From NCBI GenBank assembly GCA_036768485.1, contig JAVLUZ010000154.1, positions 2,314,529 to 2,378,528 on the forward strand: a stretch of 64,000 bases of DNA, read 5' to 3'. The stretch's first letter is position 1. Every line of letters starts with the position of its first letter. The position numbers and the translations under genes are program-made. This document shows, one piece after another, positions 36,834 to 47,002 of the stretch. The stretch is from Mermis nigrescens (Eukaryota; Nematoda; Enoplea; Mermithida; Mermithidae). The notes under the pieces were generated by a model. The model was given only the letters and a program-made list of their open reading frames with translations, ran no database searches and had not been told where the DNA came from.

Positions 36834-37210
36834 AAGCCATTTTCTGTTCATGCAGGTTTCAAAACAATTTTAACAGCTATTTTTGCATAATTTTCATCTA
36901 TATTCAATCAGAAATTTCGATGTTTCGCATCAAATGCTATAAATACAATAAATCAAGCAGTAAATCATGCTTTTAGATGTCTATCGGCCTTAATTTCACA
37001 AATGCTTCGGCGTTTTCGTTAAAGTCAAAGATATTTACCGATTTTTTTGCACGAAATTGTCTAACATTTTAAAATTTTCAGAAAAAATATTGCGTCAAGT
37101 GATTTTATGTAAAAGTATACAATGTAAAACACTGAATAACGGCTATTTCGCGCTTAAAGGTCAAGTTTTGAACCTATTTTTGACTGTTTCTGGAAAAGCT
37201 GGGATACCGC

Positions 37211-37475
37211 CATACGTGGGCAGCAAGAAAATTCTGTGGGGGGGTGCAAGATTTTTTTGAAGGTCGAAAAATGGCCTTAAAAGTGGTGGTATGGCGATAA
37301 AAAACACCATTTTTCGACGTTTCTCATCAAGCACTATCCATTGGCATCAAAAAATTGCGAAAAAAACGAGAAAAATTTTCAAAAATTGAATTCTGGGGGG
37401 TATTTTGATTTCTGGGGGGGGGTATTTTGGTTTCTGGGGGGTGCATACCCCCCAAACCCCCCACGCCCAGGTGTG
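37211..37475 (+). mobile_element. hAT-like MITE, CATAGGTGGGC/CATGTGTG family, in family X
   Basis: Starts CATACGTGGGCAGC and ends CCCAGGTGTG. It is flanked exactly by GATACCGC at 37203-37210 and 37476-37483. The TATTTTG(A/G)TTTCTGGGGGG block near its end is duplicated in tandem. Confidence 0.85.
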
Positions 37476-37513
37476 GATACCGCCCCTTTAGGAAAATCCT
37501 AGATTCGCCACTG

Positions 37514-37690
37514 GTCCTATATATCTTTAAAATGGCAGAATTTGCATTTAGAATGGAAAAATGCCAAATTTTTTCGGCGCTCCGCGCCGTTTTGAGTCAA
37601 TTTTTAGTAATTCTTGGTATGAGAAACCCAGAAATTAGCTGAAATACACTACCAAAGGTCGAAAACCCTGTTTTACCACTATTTACTGCT
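37514..37690 (-). mobile_element. Family Y fragment
   Basis: Contains TATATATCTTTAAAATGGCA, the palindrome CGGCGCTCCGCGCCG (37574-37588) and ACACTACCAAAGGTCGAAAA, all matching inverted family Y. Confidence 0.6.
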
Positions 37691-37922
37691 ATCGACAACT
37701 CGTTACCATCATTGAAAAAGAAATTATGATTGTTCCAAAACGTTTCGTGTAGTATTTGCATTTGGTTGATTAAAATTTGCTTGTGCCTTATCCTTTTTCA
37801 TGTTCTTATCATGACACTTCTGCGTGTATCGTGTGCGTTTAAAGCATAATTAAAAACCGGGAAATTGTCCATAAATCACCCTTGAAACCTCTGGAATTTT
37901 ATTTTAGGAAACCAGTGGCCAC

Positions 37923-38150
37923 TACACATGGGCGTGGGGGGTTTGGGGGTATGCACCCCCCAGAAGTTGAAATACCCCCCCCCCCAGAAAATTTTTTTTT
38001 GCTTTTCTGGCAATTTTTTGATGCCATTGGATAGTGCTCGATGAGAAACGTCGAAAAATGGTGTTTTTTTCGCCATACCACCATTTTTAAGGCCATTTTT
38101 AACCTTTGAAAATTTTTTCACCTCCAGAATTTTGGTGCTGCCCACCTATG
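37923..38150 (-). mobile_element. hAT-like MITE, CATAGGTGGGC/CATGTGTG family
   Basis: On the minus strand it starts CATAGGTGGGCAGCACC. Flanks GTGGCCAC (37915-37922) and GTTGCCAC (38151-38158) match at 7 of 8. It is nearly identical to the copy at 61685-61917. Confidence 0.85.
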
Positions 38151-38284
38151 GTTGCCACCCTGATTTGAGTAAAATCTATAAAATTAGATTCATTTAAGCA
38201 GAATCATATAAATTTGGGCTAAGCTTAAATGAAAATAGCTACAAAGCCTGTAAACCTTATTGTACACTGGATAGAATTCATTTC

Positions 38285-38367
38285 AAAATTTTGAGGTTTT
38301 ACCTTAATTTTTGAGGTTTTTTTGGCCATTGATTTGAGGTTTTTGAACATTTGGGTTGGCAACACTG
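38285..38367. mobile_element. Fragment related to the CAGGGTTGCCAAGT hAT MITE family
   Basis: Carries three TTGAGGTTTT(T) repeats and ends GGGTTGGCAACACTG, a diverged terminus of the family. Confidence 0.45.
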
Positions 38368-38798
38368 CGTGTACAAAAGGTAGGTGTCAACTAAACGTAG
38401 GAATACCAAATTTCGGACCTATTTAGTAACACAAAATGTATTTAGTAACTTTGTAACTTTTTTGAAACTCTTTGGGCTTTTAAGTTTTTGTAAAATTTCA
38501 TAGTTTAGAATACTAAATTTTTACTAAAACCATTTAAAAAGAGAAAAAATATTTAAAAATTTTTCTGCGCAACGCACTAGAATGAATTAATATTTTTATT
38601 GTTATCTTTTCTTTCGTAATTCACAAAAACTATTTGTTTATTGTTTAATCTATTATGTGTTGTCATAGCGATGCCCATTAAGTATGATTTGACATCTTCA
38701 TGCCGTCGAACGAAATCTCGACACATTTTCACTGGGGATGCAATCAAAATTTATTCTTGGACGAAAAATACGTTTTTTTCATGTGTTTTTTTATTGTG

Positions 38799-38897
38799 TG
38801 CAGTTTACCATCTTGGTAAAAATAATCCAAAAATTTTTATTATTTTTATTTTTTTTATCATGTGCAGTTTTACATCTTGGTAAAAATAATCCAAAAA
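38799..38897. repeat. Tandem duplication upstream of the retrotransposon fragment
   Basis: GTGCAGTTT(T)ACCATCTTGG followed by TAAAAATAATCCAAAAA occurs twice, 64 bp apart, with a T-rich spacer. It may be part of the element or a truncation-associated duplication. Confidence 0.6.
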
Positions 38898-38907
38898 ACT
38901 TTATTCT

Positions 38908-39615
38908 TTGAATAATATAAATATTCCAAATGATATTAGTTCTGTTCGTGATCTGGTTGTTTATATTTCCCACAATCTCAATTGTAAGGAACATTTAAAT
39001 CACATAATTAAAAAAGCTGTTTCTCGTTGTTTTCTAATACACAAAGCTTTTCTTCCTCGTGATAAAGATATTTTAGTCATGGCCTATACTACTTATGTAA
39101 GACCCATGCTTGAGTATGCTGTTTCTGTATGGAATCCATATTATGCAAATGACATAAATCGTCTTGAAAATGTTCAGCGTAAATTTACTAAATGTCTTTT
39201 TGGTTTTAATAGCAATTTATCCTATCTTGAACGCCTAAAGCTTCTTAACCTACCTTCTTTAGAACTTCGTCGTCTTCACATATGTCTTTGTCTCATGTAT
39301 CAAATTATTAACGGTTTATCTTGTATTGATGCTAATGAATTCTTCATTTTTAGTTCAGACACAACTCGATCTGTGAACAGTCGTAAACTTACGTTACCAG
39401 TTGTCCGTTCCAATGCTCACCTCAACGATTTTTCGCAACGATACCGAAAAATTTGGAACTCCTTACCTGATCAAATAGTCTCTTCTACCAAAATTTGTTT
39501 GTTCAAAAAAGAGCTCCGAAACATTGATTTTACAAATTTATTTGTAAAATTTATCATGTATTTGCGTTTTATCAAATTTCGTGTATTTTTCTGGACAATA
39601 AACACTTATGTATAA
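38908..39615 (+). pseudogene. Non-LTR retrotransposon reverse transcriptase, C-terminal fragment (5' truncated)
   Basis: About 235 codons remain open to a TAA stop. The text matches the conserved tail that follows the reverse transcriptase thumb in CR1/L2/Jockey-like elements: KAVSRCFLIHKAF, then MAYTTYVRPMLEYAVSVWNP, RLENVQRKFTKCLFG, LNLPSLELRRLHICLCLMYQ and YRKIWNSLPDQIV near the end. The catalytic YxDD motif and the endonuclease would lie upstream and are absent, so this is a dead-on-arrival copy. Immediately 3' is an A-rich tail (39612-39650) with AATAAA signals. The first in-frame codon is not a biological start. Clade assignment is by pattern only. Confidence 0.85.
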
Positions 39616-39650
39616 TAAAAAAAATAAAAAAAATAAATAAACAATAAACA
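39612..39650 (+). repeat. A-rich (AAATAAA)n tail of the retrotransposon
   Basis: Follows the stop codon directly and is typical of a non-LTR element 3' end. ACTTATGTAT occurs on both sides of it (about 39604 and 39656). Confidence 0.7.
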
Positions 39651-39799
39651 CAGTACTTATGTATTACATATGAAAAAGTTTTATGCAACAGGGACTAGCA
39701 GTCAAAATTTTCAATATATCTGGTCGATTTTTCGAAAATGGTTAGTCCTTTCATTACAGCTTTTTTTTGTTTTCTAACCCCTCTCCCTACATAATTTTT

Positions 39800-39990
39800 T
39801 TTGGGGTGAGTCACTGTTTTTGTTTTGTACAAGACCCTTTGGAACATATACAAAGATGGTCCCAAAAGTCTTTGTACACCGAGAAATTTTTTATACAAAG
39901 CCTTAAAAATCGCCAATTTTCGCCCAAAACATCTTTGTAGATGTACAAAGATTGCAAAAAAATCTTTGTGCGAGCAAAAACCATGGGGTA
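39800..39990 (+). mobile_element. Family Y 5' fragment
   Basis: Begins CACTGTTTTTGTTTTGTAC, probably the family Y terminus, then carries the CAAAGATGGTCCCAAAAGTC and CTTTGTAGATGTACAAAG blocks. Confidence 0.6.
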
Positions 39991-40213
39991 GTCGACTACT
40001 GGTCTGGGATTGTGTTTGTTTATCCCCGAATCCCTGCCCACCCAGGCACATGTAAGCCAGTAGTGGCGGCCATTAATTCACTAGTTTTATATATTATTCA
40101 GTCGAACTTGCTACTATGTATAAAACAAATTATAAGGAAGGTGATGAAAACACAACCAGCGTTTTTCGTGTGTGCGTTATTATTACCTGTGCATGGTACC
40201 CTCTGTATGTGGG

Positions 40214-40214
<1 letters not shown>

Positions 40215-40297
<83 letters not shown>
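40215..40297. repeat. (TA)n microsatellite, about 82 bp
   Basis: Uninterrupted TA dinucleotides. The long Ile-Tyr open frames across it are artefacts. Confidence 0.98.
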
Positions 40298-40744
40298 CCA
40301 TAGCTGGGCAAGCCTTGAAGTCTCGGCTGGTACTGGAGCCCAATTTTTTGATTGGTTGCATAAGTCAGAAAAGTGGTCGCTACATATATAACTCCAGCGT
40401 GTAAAAATTTATGCATCAAATTTTTAACATGGCAGGCAGTCTTGCTTCCACGCAAAATTCATCCATAATTTCACGCGAAGTTGCACTATTTCTCGCAACA
40501 TGATTTTCTAATTAAAAATGGTGTGTTAAAATTAGTATGGTGTCAAAAAAAGTGCAAGCGGTAATATGCATAGCAATTGTGTTTAAAAACTATTTTAGTA
40601 AGATTCACCGCCTTTAATATGCTTATTTTTTATGCAATTTATTGTGTAAAAATTAAACTTTTACAGAGTTCCCCAATATCATGTCGTAAAATAGTACGTT
40701 TTTATTTCAGATATAAATCCTGCTTGAAATGCATGAAAATTATC

Positions 40745-41145
40745 AAAATTCAGCGCAACTTAAACATCAATAACAAGTAATGAAATTAAATCAATTCGGC
40801 GCGAAGCGCCGAAAAATTTCTACTTTTTATCTTTCTGGAACGCAATTTCGCATTACAAAAATTGTCCGAATTCGGCGCGGCCTAAACATCAACAACAATT
40901 GAGAAAATTAAATCAATTCGGCGCGAAGCACTGGAAAATTTTAAAATTTAACCTTTGTGAAACGCGATTTTGCATTACAACAATTGTCCGAATTTGGCAC
41001 GGCTTAAGCATCAATAACAAGAAATAAAATTAAATCAGTTCGGCGCGAAGCACCGGAAAATTTTGAGATTTCACCTTCTTAAAACGCAATTTAGCATTAC
41101 AAAAATTGTCAAAATTCAGCGCGGCCTAAACATCAATAACAAGTA
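40745..41145. repeat. Three to four tandem modules of about 122 bp with GGCGCGAAGCGCC palindromes
   Basis: Each module runs ATTAAATCA(A/G)TTCGGCGCG, AAGCGCCG or a variant, ACGC(A/G)ATTT(C/T)GCATTACA, AATTGTCCGAATTCGGCGCG, then AACATCAATAACAA. The starts at about 40784, 40905 and 41030 give a period of 121-125 bp. Confidence 0.85.
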
Positions 41146-41189
41146 ATGTATGTATATAAGATAAGTGTTTATTTACATATAAAACATGT

Positions 41190-41870
41190 GGACAGACAAG
41201 TCATTTTTTTGTGCAAGGTCCGTTTGCACATGTACAAAGATGGTCCCCAAAAGTCTTCGTACATTTTGTACGTGCAAATCTTTGTGTACTATAATACAGT
41301 ACAGTAGCGATTTTTATGTTGTTAAAACAGGGTTTTCGATCTTTGGTGGTGTATTTTAGCTGATTTATGGGTTTCTGACGTCAAAAATTACTGAAAATTA
41401 TCTCAAAACGGCGCGAAGCGTCGAAAAATTTGACATTTTTCCATTCTAAATGCAAATTCTGCCATTTTAAAGATATATAGGACGAACAATTACTCATGTA
41501 AACACAAATTTTTGGGTACTTTAATATGGTACAGTAACGATTTTAGATGGTAAAAACAGAGTTGTTAGACTTTCGGTAGTGTATTTTAGCTAATTTCTGG
41601 GTCTCTAGAAGCAAAAATCACCAAGAATCGTGGCGCAAAGCGCCGAAAAATTTGACATTTTTCCTTTTGAAATGCAATTTCTGCCATTATAAAGATATAT
41701 AGAACACACTATTATTCATTCAGGCGTGGAGCGCCGAAAATTTTTGCAATTTTCAGACCTTTTTTGCAATTTTCTCTTCCCAGAAATCTTTGTACATGTA
41801 CAAAGACGGTCCGAAAAGTCTTTGTACATCGGGAAAAATCTTTGCCGAGTACAAAACAAACACCGAGACA
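41190..41870 (+). mobile_element. Family Y repeat with internal duplication
   Basis: The most complete Y copy. Two similar sub-blocks of about 230 bp (starting near 41270 and 41505) each contain ACAG(G/A)G(T/A)TTT, a GTGTATTTTAGCT block and a GGCGC palindrome. It ends with the 20-bp palindrome TCTTTGTACATGTACAAAGA at 41787-41806 and TTTGTACATCGGGAAAAATC. The segment 41345-41375 is the uninterrupted equivalent of the site where foldback A inserted at 8033. Confidence 0.7.
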
Positions 41871-42416
41871 AGTATGTATTTTTAATACACCGATGTGTAG
41901 AAGATCACAAAACCACATCATGTGTTTTATTGTGATCTGACGAATTATTGTTATCTCTAACTTAGGCATTACTTACTTAGGTATAATCTCTGAAGGTATG
42001 GGTAAGGTATGTGTTGTGTACACTTGTGTTAGCCATGTGTACATAAAAATAGCGCACTATGAAGTCCATAGAACACCTCCTACAAGACAAAACCTATCTG
42101 AATAAATTATCAGAGAAAATTTACGAGCGCCTTTGCAATTAAAATTTCTAAAATTGCATGAGTTCCTTATTAGATTAGGTTGTGTAAGCGTCTGAGCATC
42201 AAGAATGAGACCATGAGATCTAACAAAATTTTCAGATGTTATTTAAACTCCCGTCATATTAGAAAGTTGCTGAAATTACGATTAGCCATGAAGCTCACCG
42301 GACAATGATAGGGTGTCCCACTTAACTATCCCCAGTGTTTTCTAGTCATAACTTCCTTAATAATGGTCCAAACTTATCAGCTTACAATACGTCCAATAAC
42401 ATTGTAAACCTCTAAG

Positions 42417-42748
42417 TTTCATTGAAATTGGTTAATCACAAGCTTTACAACAACACTTTTTGTGATTGGTACTTTCTAATCAGTTTATTTGTTACTATTA
42501 ATTTTTTTAAATAGCTACTTTTTGAATTTTGTTGAATCTATTTTTTTACTTTTCTAGATAATTGTCGTGCCTTTATTAGTCATAAATTACCACAGGCACG
42601 ACAATTACCTAGAAAAGTTAGAAAAAATAGATTTAACAAAATTCAAAAAGTTACGTATTCAAAAAATTCAAAGTAAGAAATAATCTGATTAGAAAGTAAC
42701 AATCACAAAAGGTGTTGTTGTAAAGCGTGCAATTAACCAATTTCGATG
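42417..42748. repeat. Long near-perfect palindrome (hairpin), about 155-bp arms
   Basis: The left arm (42417-42572) carries TTGAAATTGGTTAATCACA, CTTTACAACAACAC and TAGATAATTGTCGTGCC. The right arm (42594-42748) carries their complements in reverse order, with a loop of about 20 bp (42573-42593). No frame or target duplication was found. It may be a palindromic MITE. Confidence 0.9.
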
Positions 42749-42829
42749 AACCTTTGAACCAAAAAGTTCGTAGAAAAGGTGCTATTTAAGCGTTGTGAGC
42801 TAATGCGTTAAATTTTCACGCATTTGTTG

Positions 42830-43490
42830 ACGATGTTTTCTTCAATTTATTCAAAATTTTTTGATTTCTTTAAAATTTTTTAAATGTTTTTGTGCTCTAG
42901 AAAAATAAAGCTTCGTAAGGAACGCCTAAAAACGATGTTTTTACTGCGTATCCACCATTTTTGAGCCTAAAAAAGCCACTTTAAAATTTCACATTCCTTC
43001 TCCGAATTCACATGCTGCGTTTCATTCCCATGCAACCTGAAGCTCTTTCCTGATTTAAGCTGGAAGTCGCATTTTTCTATCACTCCCAGCTTTTGAAGGA
43101 ATTATTAACAGACATGCACAACATGAAAATTCTGGGGGTTCAAACCTTTTTCGGCTCGATAATGGCGGGCACGCGATGAAAAAATCGTTTTTCAGCGATG
43201 CCGAAGATGCCCTATTTTCTAGAGTATGACAAGATTACAAAAATTTGAAAAAATAATCAAAAAATTCCAAGAAATTGAAGAAAATATAGCAGAAAATGAC
43301 TATGCCGAAAATTTGACATTTTTGAGCAAAAGCTGACATCAGTCAAAATAACACCTTTTCTACTAACTGTCTGGAATTTTCGGAAAATCGTGAATTCTGA
43401 GATACTGAAAAAGTCGGGAGGGGGAGGTAAAATCATTTCTGAGGGGGAGGGGGGGGTAAACTTCAACCCCCGAGATCACATGTGCTTTTT
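42830..43490. repeat. Dispersed repeat related to 56150-56545
   Basis: The order of blocks is shared with 56150-56545: a terminal G-run and C-run block around GATCACATGTG, a TTTTGAGCAAA segment, a CGATG(C/A)...GCCCTA block and ACAAAATTTG(A/G)AAAA stretches. A second partial copy continues to about 43640. No coding sequence. Confidence 0.5.
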
Positions 43491-43689
43491 AAACAAGAAG
43501 AGAAGGCGTTAAATTTAACGCTTTTGAGCAAACCGATAGCTTAAAACGCTTAAAACAGCACCTTTACTACAAATTTTTTTGAAAATTTGCGAATTCCGAG
43601 GAGGTTTCGAATCATACGTGTTCTTACGTGGTTGGGGGCTTTGACCCTCCGCAGAATGACTGCTGATCCCCCGAATAGCTGCGATGACC

Positions 43690-43990
43690 TCCCAATTATC
43701 GATTTTTTAAAAATCGATGGTAAAAAGTGAGGTTTTTTAAGAGTTTTTAGTTCATTGCTGGCTCAAAAGTCTCAAATTTCCGGCGCTTCGTTCCATATAC
43801 ACATTTTTTGACTATACTCCGTTCAATTTTCTCGATTTTTTCCGAATTTTAATATGTTCTAGAAAGAACGAGCATTGTCCGAAACGTCTAAAAACTGTGT
43901 TTTTGACGTATACCCATCGTTTTTAGCCCAAAAGGGGCATTTTTTAAAAATTTTTAGGGTCCTACCCAGAATTCCCATGCTGTACATGTA
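43690..43990. repeat. Dispersed repeat, copy 1 (partner at 51371-51730)
   Basis: Shares with 51371-51730, in order: TTTTTGACTATA, GTTCAATTTTCTC, GTTCTAGA(A/T)AGAACG, GTTTTTGACGT(A/G)TACCC, TTTTTAAAAATTT and CTCTACATGTAT-like ends. Confidence 0.75.
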
Positions 43991-44329
43991 TAGTGCGAGC
44001 ACCTTAAAGTGTTCGGCCGGACACTTTTAGGTACCTGAAAGTGTCCGTGTCTCCCTTAAAGTGTCAGGCTACTGCGCGTGTGTAGGCACATTCTAGAAAA
44101 CGTATAATACGCCCACGCATATTGCCTATGGCATGCATGTAACTCGTGAAAGTTGCCTCACTATAGGGTCGATTGGCCATGCTTAACTATTTTTGGCATT
44201 CACATGAATTTTAATTACCTAAAAACTGAAATGGAAAATACAATTATGTTTGCAACGTCAGTGACGTCTTTTAACAGAATTGGCAATCGTGTCGATTAAA
44301 GGAATGCTTTATTGAATTTTACCTCGTTT

Positions 44330-44715
44330 CGCGTTAATTAATTTCGGCCAATTAATTGACTCGTAATTAAGTAAACTGAAAATTAATCAAAATGAATTAA
44401 TTGCTAATTAATCGAATTTGATAAGTTATTCATAATAATTAACTGACCCTGTAATAAATTAATCAAGGTAAATTAAATAATTATGTAACTAAACTCCATG
44501 TTAACTAAACTCTAATTAACTAGTCATAATGAATCGATTAATAATTAGCTAGAAATTACGACTTTAATGAAGAAAAAATCAAAATCACTTGATTGATTCT
44601 AATTGATTGATTAATCATCAATAAACCTTTTAATTAATTCACCCATAATTAACTAAGTCATAATCCATTGACTGACCCCTAAATTAATTTCCCTTTTACC
44701 TTCATCACTTGATTG
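44330..44715. repeat. TAATTA/ATTAATTGA-rich degenerate simple sequence
   Basis: A long run of words such as TAATTAACT, AATTAATTG and TTGATTGATT with no fixed period. It abuts the hAT element at 44731. Confidence 0.7.
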
Positions 44716-44969
44716 ATTTATGATAATTGGCAGGGCCGTGCTTAGAGGTTTAGCGGCCCTGGGCGAAACTTATTTTGGCGGACTCATAATTTTTATAACT
44801 GGTATTATATGCATCATAATTATCACTTATGTATATCCTTTACATATGTACCTATATGATCGCTGTTAGCATCTTACTGTAAATTTACTAACAAAATATT
44901 GTGCTACAGTATTTTTAGAAGGTATGAACTATTTTTTCTCAAATAATTTACCTATTTCGTGAATGATGA

Positions 44970-45400
44970 CGTGCTTTATTACAAAATAACTTGCCTAGCT
45001 TTCTGAGCGGCAAACTGGTCAATCAATAGCAAAAAATCTAACGAAGATGATAAATCATTTTCAATTGAAATAATCGCTAGTGCACTTAGACGAGAATCAG
45101 TCATAGTTGACCGCAAATATGTCTTTATTAATTAAAGTTCCGAGAAGGAACGTTATGCTGAGGCCACAGCAATAGGTATTGTAAGTAAAATTCTGAAATC
45201 AATTATAAGGTTCGGTAAAACATCCTGGAAGCCATTTGATAGATATTTAAGAGTAGCTAGTGGCAAGTTAATTCATTTGGACTTGATCGGCAAGAACTTT
45301 TAGCTCTGTGTACATGTCTGGTCCATCAAGATCATCCAGAAACGCAGCTAACTGTGTACATGACTTGAGCAATTCATCATCTTCCCATGTTTTTAAAGCT
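44970..45400 (-). pseudogene. hAT transposase C-terminal relic
   Basis: On the minus strand the frame reads LKYLSNGFQDVLPNL, then ILLTIPIAVASA, a stop, RSFSEL, a stop, and LIKTYLRSTM followed by RLSALAIISIEND. This is the signature of the hAT dimerisation domain of ZMYM/ZBED-type transposases. There are at least two in-frame stops, and a frame disruption upstream separates it from an earlier acidic segment (WEDDELLKSC). It cannot make a working enzyme and documents the origin of the surrounding element. Confidence 0.85.
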
Positions 45401-45404
45401 GGTA

Positions 45405-45535
45405 TTCGTGGGTAGTGCTCAATGAGAAACCTCGAAAACGGTATTTCTTAGCCATACCATCATTTTAAGACCATATTTTGACCTCTAAAAAACCTTGCAC
45501 CTACCCCCTCCCGGGATTTTGTTGCTGCCCACATA
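45405..45535 (-). mobile_element. Fragment of CATAGGTGGGC/CATGTGTG MITE inside the hAT element
   Basis: Carries GTAGTGCTCAATGAGAAAC, ATACCATCATTTTAAGACCA and a terminal TTGCTGCCCACATATG. The C-run/G-run half is missing. Confidence 0.6.
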
Positions 45536-46737
45536 TGCTGCGGGGGTCTTAGGTGGTGCGGTCAAGCGTTCCCTGCGGGGTCCGGGACAGAGTCGCTAAA
45601 AATTTTGTAAAAAAGCATTTTATTGTCAAATAATAACGTCAAAATTTTCGCAAAAACGGCCGATTTTCGGTCCTGAATGGAGCCCATAAACAATTAAAAT
45701 TGAAGAACTCTTACATTGCTTAAAACTTCTGAGCTGAAACGCGTTTCTCGACCTCTGCTAATTACATAGCGCAGCAACGGGTCGCTGCCAATAATATATA
45801 GAAAAATGTAATAATTGAAATTTTTGCTCTTACCCTTTTCAGGCCTATTTGTGGCCTTCTTATTAAGAAGATGCAGTTCATAAAACAGGAAATGCACAAA
45901 AACATAAGAAAATTTGGCCATTTCTTCCATTTAAAATAGGATTGTGTCCTTGTAAAGTAAGACAATCAAAGCAAAGAATAGACAAACTGGTACACAATCA
46001 TTTTCGCACTTTTAGTTTCATGCTCAACAAGCATGCGCACTTTCATTCAATGAACAAATAGTGCATTAAATTACTAGTGATGTGAAGTGCTAGATTATTT
46101 CACCTGATTCAAGCTTTTAGATTCATTTGATCTATGGCTCGGTGCAAAGCGCCGGAGAATTTTGACATTTTAGCCTTTTCGAACCAAATTTTCTGGACAC
46201 ACATTATTGCAACAGAAAAATCAACAATATGTCTGAAAATGAGAACAAGTATAGCTCAGTCAGCGTTCTCTTAAAAATGCAAGTAAAGATTTTTAACTGA
46301 CTGTGCTTGCATTAGAACGTCGAAAAATCGATCCTATTGAACGTATGTATCGAATTATTGTAAGAGGGCCGCCAAAAAATGAATTCTATATGGCATGCAC
46401 AACAACTTTTTTAGCGGCCCTGTGCGGCCGCACAGTTCGCACCCCCTAGGCACGGCTTTGATAATGGGATAAAACAACTAAGTATTCTGACGTTTCTCAT
46501 CAAGTTTTATTGATCGGCATCAAAAATAACATAAAAAATACAGATTTAATAATTCAACGCGTGGGGTCTTTGTGAGGGGTTTGTCAATTCCATCACCTCA
46601 TGTCCCCGTGCCATTCTCATTCTTTCGTGTTCTAAACGTCCTCCCCTGTGTATTTTTGCATTCTTCTACTGTAGCCCGTACACTTTAAGGTGCCGGACAC
46701 TTAAAGGCGTGACACCGGCGGCCAAGCTCGCGCTTAC

Positions 46738-46998
46738 CCTGTGCCCGCCGGCCAGCAATTGCAAGTGATTGGCGGCGCTGTTGGCGTCCGCTTGTTGTTG
46801 TTGTTGTTGTTGTTGATGATGGTGGAGGGCGTTGATGACCGGCCCATTCATCGAAACCATGTTGACGTGGCCGAAAATTGAAGCGGCGGCGGCGGCCGCC
46901 GCCGCCGTCATACCCTGGCCGTTCGACGCGGCGTCCATGCTGCTGCCCGACGCCATCGCCGAACCGGGCTGAGCCGATTCGTTGCTGTCGATCATCTG
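46738..46998 (-). CDS. Mef2: Mef2 coding exon 4 (Ala/Gln-rich transactivation region)
   Basis: The acceptor is TAGCAG: the exon starts at 46998 (extra Gln) or 46995 (Met). The donor is CACAGG|gtaagc (gt at 46737-46736). Both ends are phase 0, matching exon 3. The exon encodes about 87 residues: MIDSNESAQPGSAMASG, then an 8-Ala run followed by SIFGHVNMVSMNGPVINAL, three His, an 8-Gln run encoded purely by CAA, and NHLQLLAGGHR. Low-complexity Ala/Gln/His is usual in MEF2 transactivation regions. The frame continues past the donor to a stop at 46666, but that tail overlaps repeat sequence, so splicing is preferred. Membership of this gene is inferred from strand, order, phase and composition. 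Confidence 0.7.
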
Positions 46999-47002
46999 CT
47001 AG

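Larger units (their letters stand above)
36267..37513 (+). mobile_element. Family X repeat, copy 2, with two nested insertions
   Basis: It matches copy 1 (9612-10201) in order, but is split by an inverted family Y insertion at about 36420-36833 (X sequence resumes at TGAAGCCATTTTCTGTTCATG) and by a MITE at 37211-37475. It ends GATTCGCCACTG at 37513. Confidence 0.7.
44731..46460 (-). mobile_element. hAT element, 1.73 kb, decayed
   Basis: Ends CAGGGCCGTGCTTAGAGG on the left and, inverted on the right, CAAAGCCGTGCCTAGGGGG. Flanks ATAATTGG (44723-44730) and ATAATGGG (46461-46468) match at 7 of 8. A minus-strand relic of the hAT C-terminal dimerisation domain lies inside, and a fragment of another MITE (45405-45535) is inserted in it. 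Confidence 0.85.
44000..46717. mobile_element. Possible foldback element D with 16-17-bp units, containing a hAT element
   Basis: Left, 44000-44085 holds about four diverged units of the type ACCTTAAAGTGTCCGG in both orientations. Right, 46672-46717 holds two inverted units. The text outside the inner units is also shared in inverted form (AAGTGT...GGCTAC). The arms are short and imperfect, so the call is tentative. Confidence 0.4.

Noticed and set aside
40098..40455. Ile-Tyr repeat proteins at the TA runs (also 50648-50965)
   Set aside because: Pure translation artefacts of (TA)n.
46250..46275. tRNA gene starting TATAGCTCAGTCAG
   Set aside because: No box B or cloverleaf downstream.
46666..46737. 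Read-through C-terminus of Mef2 exon 4
   Set aside because: A good GT donor precedes it and the tail overlaps repeat-like ACCTTAAAGTGT units. It remains possible as a retained-intron form.
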